5,199 bases of DNA from assembly GCA_028705545.1 (NCBI GenBank), contig JAQWDG010000138.1, positions 1 to 5,199 of the forward strand. Direction: 5' to 3'. The translations under genes were made by a program, and so were the position numbers. Source of the DNA: Methanoregula sp. (GTDB lineage Archaea > Halobacteriota > Methanomicrobia > Methanomicrobiales > Methanospirillaceae). The notes below the pieces were generated by a model. It ran no database searches. It was given only the letters and a program-made list of their open reading frames with translations, and was not told where the DNA came from. Below, piece by piece: positions 1-5,199 of this stretch (the first letter of the stretch is position 1; each line of letters begins with the position of its first letter).

Positions 1-884
1 GGAAGACCGATGCTGAACTCTATCCAGTACCGATGGCGGACCGGATAAAAAAAGAGGATGCAGAGGCGCTTGCCACCCGGGTGGAACTCAAGTACTCGAA
101 GGTAACGACAAAATCAAAAGGCGACCGCGTTATCCATATGATCATCGTCCCGATCCAGGATTCCACAAAATCCGTGCGTTACCTCCTCGGGATTGCCGAG
201 GATGTAACCGAGGAGGCAATAAAACTCAAACGAGATCTCCTTTTTAGTATCACGCGGAGCGATATCCTCGACCAGCTCGCCGTGATCATGACCCACCTCG
301 AACGGGCCCAGCTCAAGGCAACACCTCATGAGATGGAGATGTTTTTCACAAAAACTCTCGGATCCGTGGAGGCTATCAAGAACCAGATTGCATACGAGCG
401 GGGACTCCAGGACCCCCGGGCCATGATATCGCCGGTCTGGCAGAGGGTCAGCGAGGTATTTGACAAGGCCGTCCGGATGCTGCCCGGGCAGACCTCTGTC
501 GATATTTCATGCGACACCGGAGATGCGGAGATCCTTGCCGATCCCCTCCTCCCGCGTATCTTCTTAAGTATCCTTTCTCTCTCGTTCCGGCTGGATGGCA
601 GATCCTTTTCGAAGATACACATCAGTACCCATATTCAGGGAAATGCGCTTGCCCTTGTGTATGAAGACAACGGCACCGGTATCCCATCAGAGGAAAAGGA
701 GAAGATCTTCGAGTTCGGGTACAGCCGGGAAAATGCGGCAAGCCTCTTTCTGGCCCGTGAGCTCCTCGGGTTTACCGGCATTACGATCGCCGAGACCGGG
801 GAGCCGGGTAAGGGTCTGCGGTTTGTAATCCTCGTGCCAAAGGGAAGGTTCCGGGGATTGGACGAAGAGAAAAACCAACCTTAA
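1..884 (+). CDS. PAS-domain sensor histidine kinase-like protein, 5' truncated, probably a degenerate kinase
   Basis: The reading frame is open from base 3 and stops with TAA at 882-884. The true start lies before the window, and the ATG at 33 is an internal methionine of a PAS domain. Residues below count from that ATG. The first codons (KTDAELYP) and residues 1-18 resemble the later part of a PAS core, and RYLLGIAEDVTEE (49-61) is a typical PAC ending. A helical dimerisation-like segment follows (about 62-120), then an HATPase-like region (about 165-270) with EDNGTGIP at 211-218 and a C-terminal GEPGKGLRF at 256-264. Methanogen relatives usually carry R-H-D-I-x-N-Q-L at the phosphoacceptor box; here it reads RSDILDQL (75-82), with Ser in place of His. 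The N-box and second glycine box also look eroded. The protein may sense a signal through PAS without autophosphorylating. No membrane segment is visible in this part. The frame is intact, so I do not call it a pseudogene. Confidence 0.85.
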   Translation, partial: KTDAELYPVPMADRIKKEDAEALATRVELKYSKVTTKSKGDRVIHMIIVPIQDSTKSVRYLLGIAEDVTEEAIKLKRDLLFSITRSDILDQLAVIMTHLERAQLKATPHEMEMFFTKTLGSVEAIKNQIAYERGLQDPRAMISPVWQRVSEVFDKAVRMLPGQTSVDISCDTGDAEILADPLLPRIFLSILSLSFRLDGRSFSKIHISTHIQGNALALVYEDNGTGIPSEEKEKIFEFGYSRENAASLFLARELLGFTGITIAETGEPGKGLRFVILVPKGRFRGLDEEKNQP

Positions 885-901
885 AAAATCACCGGATTTT
901 T
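884..901. terminator. Candidate bidirectional terminator between convergent genes
   Basis: AAAAATC (884-890) and GATTTTT (895-901) form a perfect 7-bp inverted repeat around the loop ACCG. The plus strand ends in five T (897-901), and the minus-strand transcript would end in a run of six U (complement of 883-888). Archaeal RNA polymerase stops at oligo-U tracts with or without a hairpin, so either strand could end here. The repeat contains both the last A of the kinase-like gene's stop codon and the whole metG stop codon. The stem is AT-only apart from one pair, so the U tracts probably matter more than the hairpin. Confidence 0.5.
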
Positions 902-2877
902 GTTCCCGGCTCGACCGGGTTTAACGGCATGAGGAGCGATGCCTTGTCCCCTGCGGCAAGGATCATGCCGTTGCTCTCGAAACCGAAGATCTTTGCCGGC
1001 GCCAGGTTGGTGAGCACGACAACATCTTTTCCCACCAGTTCTTCCGGTTTGTAAAACTGTGCAATCCCGCTCACGACCTGCCGGGTCTCCCCTCCGACAT
1101 CCACCTGGAGTTTTAAGAGCTTGCTCGACTTCGGGATGGCTTCTGCTGCAAGCACTTTCCCGGTCTTCATCTCAACTTTACTGAAATCGTCGATCGATAT
1201 CATCGGTGTCTTCTCCGTTTTTTTGTCGGCATCGTGGACGCGCGTCTGGAGCACGGCATCCAGCTCCGCGATCTGTTTTTCTTCGAGCCGTGCAAACAGC
1301 GGGGCCGGGGTCGGGACCTGCCTTTCGGGCACGATCACTACACCCTCATCGACCCGGTGGGCGGCAACCTTGTCGGTATACCCCAGCTGCGCCCAGCTCT
1401 CCTGCGCCTTTACCGGCATTACCGGCTCGATAAGAAGCGAGAGGGCCTTTGCGATCTGGATACTGTTTTTTATAACCTGAGCCGCCGCGGCCCGGTCGGT
1501 CTTGATCAGTTTCCACGGGGCGTTTGTCTGGATGTAGGTATTTCCGAACGCTGCAAGCGCCATCACCGTGTCGACTGCACCCTTGAACTCGTAGGCCTGC
1601 ATCTGGTCGTCTACGCTCTTCTGGCACTTTTCGATCTCGGCAAGGATGGCGGGGTCGACGGTTCCCGCGGGCACACCGCCGAACTCCTTGTGCGCGAAAA
1701 AGAGCGTGCGGTACAGGAAATTCCCGAAGATGTTGACGACTTCGTTGTTGATCCGTTCGCCAAAGACCTTCCACGAGAAGTTGAGCTCCTTTGTGTGGCT
1801 CGTATAGGCAAGCAGGTAATAGCGGAGGTAGTCTGCCGGAAGGCCCTTGTCGAGGTAGTCCTCGTTTGTCCAGACCACGTAGCCCCGGGACTTCGAGAAC
1901 TTGTGGTCGTCGACTTTGACCATCCCGCTTGCAACGACCGCGTAGGGTTCGCCGTATCCGGCACCGTGAAGGATCCCCGGCCAGAAGATGCAGTGGTGGT
2001 ATATGATATCGCCGCCGATGAAGTGCGTGACCCGGTTATCCCCGCACCAGTATCTCCTCCAGTCTTTACCGTTCTTTGCCGCCCACTCTTCCGTGAACGC
2101 GATATAGCCGATGGGGGCATCGACCCAGACATAGACCACGAGGTCGTCGCGGCCCGGGAACTTCACGCCCCATTCGAGCGTCCGGGTGATGCACCAGTCG
2201 TGGAGTTCTTCCTTGATCCAGCCGATGGCATAGTTCTTCGCGTTACTTGTTCCCCTGAGTTTGTCAAGATAGGGAAGCAGGTAGTCCTTAAAAGCCGACA
2301 ATCTGAAGAAATAGTGCTCCTGGTCGCGGAACTCCGCCTTTGTCCCGCAGACCTTGCAGACCGGGTCCTTGATCTCACCGGGTTCGAGGTGCTTGCCGCA
2401 GCCCTGATCGCACTCATCGCCGCGGGCCTGCTTGCCGCAGTAGGGGCAGGTGCCTTCCACGTACCGGTCCGGGAGGAATCGTTTGCACTTCGGGCAGTAT
2501 GCCTGGTGGACGACCTGCTTGTAGACATAGCCGTTTTTGACCAGCCGTTCCATAATCTCCTGTGTCCGGTGGTGGTTTGCCGGGTCGTCGGTCATACCGA
2601 AATGGTCGAAGACCACCCCGATCCGTTTGAAGGTTTCATCGAAGTGCTTATGATACTTTTCAGAGAGTGCCCGGGGTGTTGTTCCCTGTTCTTCGGCAGA
2701 AACGACAATCGGCGTCCCGTGGTTGTCGGATCCGGAAACAAATACGACTTCTTCACCCGTCCGCCGCATATAGCGGACGTAACAGTCGGCGGGGACGTAC
2801 GTTCGCAGATGCCCGAGATGGCAGGGCCCGTTCGTGTACGGAAGCCCGCAGGTAACCAGCAGCGGTGGCTTTGTCAT
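889..2877 (-). CDS. metG: Methionyl-tRNA synthetase, archaeal type, with fused C-terminal tRNA-binding domain
   Basis: This cytoplasmic class I aminoacyl-tRNA synthetase joins methionine to tRNA-Met using ATP, for initiation and elongation. The complete protein is 662 residues. The class I signature appears as HLGH (20-23) after LLVTCGLPYTNG, and the KMSKS loop as KFSKS (326-330). The connective domain has paired zinc knuckles: C128/C131 with C144/C147, and C156/C160 with C174/C177; the C156-x3-C160 spacing is one residue wider than the usual CxxC. WVDAPIGY (251-258) and HFIGGDIIYHH (285-295) are active-site segments of the Rossmann fold. The helical anticodon-binding domain spans about 365-510. 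After a charged linker, an OB-fold tRNA-binding domain of the EMAP-II/Arc1p type fills about 562-662 (KVEMKTGKVLAAEAIPKS, VVSGIA, NLAPAKIFGFESNGMIL). I chose the ATG at 2877 because MTKPPLLVTCGLPY is where family members start. An in-frame ATG at 2895 would add six residues (MLKSTS), and longer versions would run into the divergent gene. No good Shine-Dalgarno precedes either start, so a leaderless mRNA is likely. Confidence 0.98.
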   Translation of the reverse strand: MTKPPLLVTCGLPYTNGPCHLGHLRTYVPADCYVRYMRRTGEEVVFVSGSDNHGTPIVVSAEEQGTTPRALSEKYHKHFDETFKRIGVVFDHFGMTDDPANHHRTQEIMERLVKNGYVYKQVVHQAYCPKCKRFLPDRYVEGTCPYCGKQARGDECDQGCGKHLEPGEIKDPVCKVCGTKAEFRDQEHYFFRLSAFKDYLLPYLDKLRGTSNAKNYAIGWIKEELHDWCITRTLEWGVKFPGRDDLVVYVWVDAPIGYIAFTEEWAAKNGKDWRRYWCGDNRVTHFIGGDIIYHHCIFWPGILHGAGYGEPYAVVASGMVKVDDHKFSKSRGYVVWTNEDYLDKGLPADYLRYYLLAYTSHTKELNFSWKVFGERINNEVVNIFGNFLYRTLFFAHKEFGGVPAGTVDPAILAEIEKCQKSVDDQMQAYEFKGAVDTVMALAAFGNTYIQTNAPWKLIKTDRAAAAQVIKNSIQIAKALSLLIEPVMPVKAQESWAQLGYTDKVAAHRVDEGVVIVPERQVPTPAPLFARLEEKQIAELDAVLQTRVHDADKKTEKTPMISIDDFSKVEMKTGKVLAAEAIPKSSKLLKLQVDVGGETRQVVSGIAQFYKPEELVGKDVVVLTNLAPAKIFGFESNGMILAAGDKASLLMPLNPVEPGTKIR

Positions 2878-2919
2878 TGAAGTACTTTTTAGCATCCGAT
2901 AGGTAATAATTCCTGTACC
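2878..2919. promoter_or_regulatory. Divergent promoter region of metG and the 265-residue protein gene
   Basis: Only 42 bp separate the two divergent ATG codons, so both promoters must lie here or inside the opposite gene. For metG, the AT-rich block TAATAATT (2904-2911; AATTATTA on the minus strand) is centred about 30 bases upstream of the ATG. That is where a TATA box would sit for a leaderless archaeal transcript. For the plus-strand gene, CTTTTTAG (2885-2892) is centred about 32 bases upstream of its ATG. Neither gene has a convincing Shine-Dalgarno at 5-9 bases. The existence of promoters here is close to forced by the layout; the exact boxes are inferred from spacing and composition only. 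Confidence 0.45.
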
Positions 2920-3717
2920 ATGGCAAAGTTCGTCCCGCTCCCGACACGGGCATTTGGCGCGGAACCGGGCATCCCGGATGTAGCCGCGCTTGCCGGCTGG
3001 ATCGCGGAACACCGGGGAACGGCAGCGGATCTCACGGGATGCAAGCTCGATCTCTCCCTTGCGCCGCAGCTGGAGGCAGGGATCACTGCACCCTGCGTCG
3101 GGGGGCTCTTCTGCCGGGATCGGGTTGTCGAATCCTTTACCGGGTTAAATGAAAAAAGGGACACGATCACCGGTGAGATCGATATCGAAGGCACAGCCCT
3201 TACAGCGGATGCCGCCATACTTGCCGCACAGAAGAAAAATGTCTGGTGCGCCCTCCCCGCCCCGTCAGAACTAGGGATTACCGATGCTTACTATCACGAT
3301 GAGGACGAACGGGAAGACGCGGTTGCTGTTGCCTACGGAAAAATAATGCGGAATATGCGGGATGCCGGGATCGGGGGGCATATCCTTATCGCAAAAAAGG
3401 CGGTTCCCTGCGACATAGCCCCCCTGGCCCGGAAAAATGTTTTCTTTTTTGTTCCCTCGGCCTCAAAAGAGGATCTGGAGACCCTCCTGGAATACCAGAA
3501 AGAAGTTGCGGTAGGACCCTCCCCGGCCGTGGACCTGTCCTCGCTCACCGATGAGTTCGAAATTAACCGGGTTTTCCTTATCGATCCGGATGAGGATGCC
3601 ATAATGTCGGCCCTTTCATCGTTTGACCCGGATCAGATCTCCGTTGGCGGGTATTGTACAGGTGCTTGCGATACCTACTGGAAAAAACTTGCCAAATCCG
3701 CTGTTTACAGAAAATAA
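2920..3717 (+). CDS. Protein of unknown function, 265 residues, divergent from metG
   Basis: I do not recognise this protein. It begins at the ATG at 2920 (MAKFVPLPTRAFG) and ends with TAA at 3715-3717; the next methionine is residue 143, so the start is well fixed. There is no signal peptide and no membrane segment, which suggests a cytosolic soluble protein. Alternating hydrophobic strands and helices (for example GGHILIAKK 152-160 and NVFFFVPS 173-180) suggest an alpha/beta fold. An acidic stretch lies at 125-134 (YHDEDEREDA). Seven cysteines (41, 59, 65, 110, 164, 246, 250) are many for this size; the last pair sits in GGYCTGACDTYW (243-254) and could bind metal or take part in redox chemistry, which is a guess. 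Codon use matches that of metG, and the frame has purine-rich, GC-ending codons throughout, which supports real coding. It probably has its own promoter in the 42-bp gap shared with metG; the neighbour gives no firm clue to function. Confidence 0.85.
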   Translation: MAKFVPLPTRAFGAEPGIPDVAALAGWIAEHRGTAADLTGCKLDLSLAPQLEAGITAPCVGGLFCRDRVVESFTGLNEKRDTITGEIDIEGTALTADAAILAAQKKNVWCALPAPSELGITDAYYHDEDEREDAVAVAYGKIMRNMRDAGIGGHILIAKKAVPCDIAPLARKNVFFFVPSASKEDLETLLEYQKEVAVGPSPAVDLSSLTDEFEINRVFLIDPDEDAIMSALSSFDPDQISVGGYCTGACDTYWKKLAKSAVYRK

Positions 3718-3824
3718 CCCGGAAAATAATGCCGCAGTACCGGAATTATAGTCCTGCTCCCCCAATTTCAGGCAAACATTAATAACGACAGATAAAAAGC
3801 AATGATACAATAAAGTGTGATAGT
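3718..3824 (+). promoter_or_regulatory. Intergenic region with candidate promoter for the PKD-repeat gene
   Basis: This AT-richer gap follows the 265-residue gene. I see no clear T-tract terminator for that gene, only a weak CCGG...CCGG pairing near 3719-3743. AT-rich blocks at 3777-3786 (CATTAATAAC) and 3791-3799 (GATAAAAAG) are TATA-like. The second is centred about 30 bases before the ATG at 3825, which would suit a transcript starting at or near that codon. The assignment rests on composition and spacing alone. Confidence 0.35.
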
Positions 3825-3884
3825 ATGCAGTCTTCCTATCGCTTCACGTTCACGGGTAGAAACGCCGCAGGAGAGCCGGTATGA
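3825..3884 (+). CDS. Candidate 19-codon upstream ORF (leader peptide) overlapping the PKD gene start
   Basis: An ATG at 3825 opens a frame encoding MQSSYRFTFTGRNAAGEPV that stops with TGA at 3882-3884. Its stop overlaps the next gene's ATG (3881-3883) as ATGA, the arrangement common in translationally coupled pairs. The internal Shine-Dalgarno AGGAG of the downstream gene lies inside its last codons. A TATA-like block sits about 30 bases before its ATG, so it could be read from a leaderless mRNA. It has no Shine-Dalgarno of its own in a good position. A chance ORF of this length is quite possible. What can be said is that the overlap is exact and the placement is suited to control of the downstream gene. 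Confidence 0.3.
   Translation: MQSSYRFTFTGRNAAGEPV
3869..3873 (+). promoter_or_regulatory. Shine-Dalgarno site for the PKD-repeat gene
   Basis: AGGAG ends 7 bases before the ATG at 3881, matching the anti-Shine-Dalgarno CCUCC of archaeal 16S rRNA. It decides the start: an in-frame TAG at 3857-3859 lies just upstream and no other start codon falls between. It also contrasts with metG and the 265-residue gene, which lack such a site, and implies an mRNA with a real leader for this gene. Confidence 0.7.
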
Positions 3885-5199
3885 AGAGCAGATCCCTTTT
3901 TTTTGGGACCCTTGTCTTCTGCCTGCTGGTGCTCATGGCAGGGCCTGTTGCTGCGGATAAACCGGTTGCATCGTTTATTGCGAATATCTCCTACGGCGGC
4001 ACCCCGCTTACGGTCCAGTTCATGGATTCGTCTCTTAATTCCCCCACCGGGTGGACCTGGCTGTTTGGCGATGGCGGGACCTCGTATGTCCAGAACCCGG
4101 TGCATACATACACCACAGCGGGTTCCTACACGGTGACCCTGATCGCGAAAAATGCCGACGGGCCGGATACGCTTACGAAAAACGGATATATCCTCGCCCA
4201 AAAACAGGCAGCGGTCCCCGTTGTTGATTTTACTGCAAACGTTACCGGGGGTACAGCCCCGCTTTCGGTAAAGTTTGTCGATACCTCGACCAACTCCCCG
4301 ACCGCATGGATCTGGTCGTTTGGCGATGGCGGGACGGCGACCGCGCCGGATCCTGTTCACACCTATCTTACCGATGGTGTGTATACCGTGACTCTTACTG
4401 CCACGAACTCGGCAGGAAGCAATACTGTATCGAAGAGTGCATACATCACGGTAAGCAAGGCGACCGATCCCCCAACGGCACTCTTTAAATCTACAAAGAC
4501 CTCGGGAAATTCCCCTCTTGATGTCCAGTTCATGGACGCCTCCACCAACTCTCCGTCGGCATGGACCTGGTCGTTTGGCGATGGCGGCACTTCCACGCTC
4601 CCGAGCCCGGCCCACACCTACACGGCACCGGGCAGTTACACGGTCACGCTCACCGCTACCAATTCTGCAGGAAGCGATACGATCTCCCAGTCGGGATATA
4701 TCACCGTGAAGGCTTCACTGCCCATCTCCTCGTTTACATCAAATGTCACATCGGGTGCAAAACCCCTGGTCGTGCAGTTCACCGACACTTCGAATAATAC
4801 CCCGACCGGGTGGTACTGGACCTTCGGGGATGGCGGGACTTCCACACTCCAGAACCCGGTATACACCTACACCTCGCTCGGAACCTATGCAGTCTCACTC
4901 GGTGCTTCGAATTCTGCCGGCAGTAATACCACAACCCGAAGCGCGTATATCAAGGTCACCAACGCTGTAACCCCGCCGGTTGCCTCGTTTAACGCCAACA
5001 TCCGGTCCGGAACAGCCCCGCTTACGGTCATGTTCACCGATACTTCGACGAATTCCCCGACCGGGTGGCAATGGACGTTTGGTGACGGGACCTTCAATAC
5101 CGAGAAAAACCCTTCGCATACCTATACGACAGGAGGTACGTATTCGGTCACTCTTACCGCAGTTAACTCCGGCGGGAGCAATGTATCCCTGATGCCGGG
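3881..5199 (+). CDS. Secreted PKD-repeat surface protein, 3' truncated by the window edge
   Basis: The frame runs open from the ATG at 3881 to the last base, giving 440 visible residues with no stop. The N-terminus is a Sec signal peptide: basic residues K2 and R4, a hydrophobic core at 6-20, and a probable cut after VAA (residue 25). The mature part is a string of PKD (polycystic kidney disease) domains, Ig-like beta sandwiches found in methanogen and other surface proteins, where they act as spacers or in protein and carbohydrate contacts. Five units carry the hallmark W-x-W-x-FGDG (F at 62, 147, 232, 315, 400), each followed by P-x-H/Y-T-Y and then Y-x-V-x-L. Potential N-glycosylation sequons occur at Asn 35, 120, 288, 305, 349 and 434, fitting an exported archaeal glycoprotein. 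No catalytic domain, anchor or PGF-type sorting signal is visible, because the C-terminus lies beyond the edge. Secretion and domain type are clear; the function is not. Confidence 0.93.
   Translation, partial: MKSRSLFFGTLVFCLLVLMAGPVAADKPVASFIANISYGGTPLTVQFMDSSLNSPTGWTWLFGDGGTSYVQNPVHTYTTAGSYTVTLIAKNADGPDTLTKNGYILAQKQAAVPVVDFTANVTGGTAPLSVKFVDTSTNSPTAWIWSFGDGGTATAPDPVHTYLTDGVYTVTLTATNSAGSNTVSKSAYITVSKATDPPTALFKSTKTSGNSPLDVQFMDASTNSPSAWTWSFGDGGTSTLPSPAHTYTAPGSYTVTLTATNSAGSDTISQSGYITVKASLPISSFTSNVTSGAKPLVVQFTDTSNNTPTGWYWTFGDGGTSTLQNPVYTYTSLGTYAVSLGASNSAGSNTTTRSAYIKVTNAVTPPVASFNANIRSGTAPLTVMFTDTSTNSPTGWQWTFGDGTFNTEKNPSHTYTTGGTYSVTLTAVNSGGSNVSLMP
3893..3908 (+). other. Eight-T homopolymer flanked by TCCC/GGGA within the signal-peptide codons
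   Basis: Bases 3897-3904 are eight consecutive T on the coding strand, flanked by the inverted repeat TCCC (3893-3896) and GGGA (3905-3908). They encode the Ser-Leu-Phe-Phe-Gly stretch at residues 5-9 of the PKD protein. Such a tract can be a slippage site, or an archaeal terminator-like U run in the nascent RNA. It may equally be a by-product of hydrophobic Phe/Leu codons in a signal peptide. Confidence 0.6.
3959..5199 (+). repeat. Tandem array of at least five PKD-domain units
   Basis: Approximate units are 3959-4207, 4208-4459, 4460-4711, 4712-4960 and 4961 to the edge. The FGDG codons start at 4064, 4319, 4574, 4823 and 5078, giving steps of 255, 255, 249 and 255 bases. Protein similarity is high across units, while DNA identity is strongest around the W-x-W-x-FGDG core. 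Units 2 and 3 share TGGTCGTTTGGCGATGGCGG exactly, and these two look most alike elsewhere too (TNSAGS-type loops). Unit 4 is two residues shorter in spacing, and unit 5 has FGDGT where the others have FGDGGT. The pattern suggests duplications followed by divergence, with units 2 and 3 perhaps the most recent pair. Confidence 0.9.

Noticed and set aside
33..35. ATG at 33 as the start of the kinase-like gene
   Set aside because: The frame is open upstream to the window edge, and the preceding codons (KTDAELYP) continue the PAS-domain pattern, so the gene starts outside.
1234..2880. A 548-codon open frame on the plus strand, antisense to metG
   Set aside because: It lies wholly opposite metG, which has unmistakable synthetase motifs. 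Long antisense frames arise readily opposite GC-ending codons, and its translation shows no recognisable motif and a low-complexity D/V/R-rich composition.
2878..3012. Extension of metG upstream to an in-frame ATG at 3012
   Set aside because: The added 45 residues resemble no synthetase N-terminus and overlap the divergent gene. The family begins at MTKPPLLVTCGLPY.
2889..3218. A 109-codon minus-strand frame over the start of the 265-residue gene and the divergent gap
   Set aside because: It is a Ser/Ala/Pro-rich shadow frame that would remove the only space for the metG promoter, and it has no motif.
3433..3452. T-rich stretch in the 265-residue gene as a terminator
   Set aside because: It encodes Val-Phe-Phe-Phe-Val, a plausible buried strand, and the frame continues for another 88 codons in the same style.
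3836..4615. A 259-codon open frame on the minus strand opposite the PKD repeats
   Set aside because: Its apparent internal repeats simply mirror the PKD units on the other strand. The translation is rich in Arg, Gly and Cys without motifs, whereas the plus-strand frame has a signal peptide, a Shine-Dalgarno and five PKD domains.
4561..4797. Several short plus-strand frames within the PKD array
   Set aside because: They are out-of-frame readings of the repeats. The repeat structure and coding signal belong to the frame that begins at 3881.

Overview
The window looks like chromosome of a methanogenic archaeon of the Methanomicrobiales, with a Methanoregula-like flavour. The grounds are a methionyl-tRNA synthetase of archaeal type (paired zinc knuckles, KFSKS loop, fused C-terminal tRNA-binding domain), a PAS/histidine-kinase-like protein whose ATPase end resembles the kinases abundant in these methanogens, and a secreted protein built from PKD repeats. 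Base use is moderately GC-rich. The lineage is inferred from protein style, not from a database search.

Layout from left to right. (1) Bases 1-884, plus strand: the 3' part of a PAS-domain sensor kinase-like gene that begins before the window. It appears to have lost the phosphoacceptor histidine, the N-box asparagines and the second glycine box, while keeping the D-x-G-x-G motif. (2) Bases 889-2877, minus strand: complete metG, convergent with the kinase gene. The two stop codons are 4 bp apart, inside a small AT-rich inverted repeat that can serve as terminator for both. (3) Bases 2878-2919: a 42-bp divergent promoter region. (4) Bases 2920-3717, plus strand: a complete 265-residue protein that I do not recognise. 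(5) Bases 3718-3880: an intergenic region holding a probable promoter and a 19-codon upstream ORF whose stop overlaps the next start as ATGA. (6) Bases 3881 to the right edge, plus strand: a secreted protein with a signal peptide and at least five tandem PKD domains of about 85 residues. It stays open at the edge, so its C-terminus and any anchor or catalytic domain are not visible.

Nothing suggests that these genes form one pathway. metG is housekeeping and the kinase-like and PKD genes are accessory. The points most worth following are the degenerate kinase and the start of the PKD gene, where a coupled upstream ORF is followed at once by an eight-T tract in the signal-peptide codons. I saw no RNA gene, CRISPR array, insertion sequence or attachment site.
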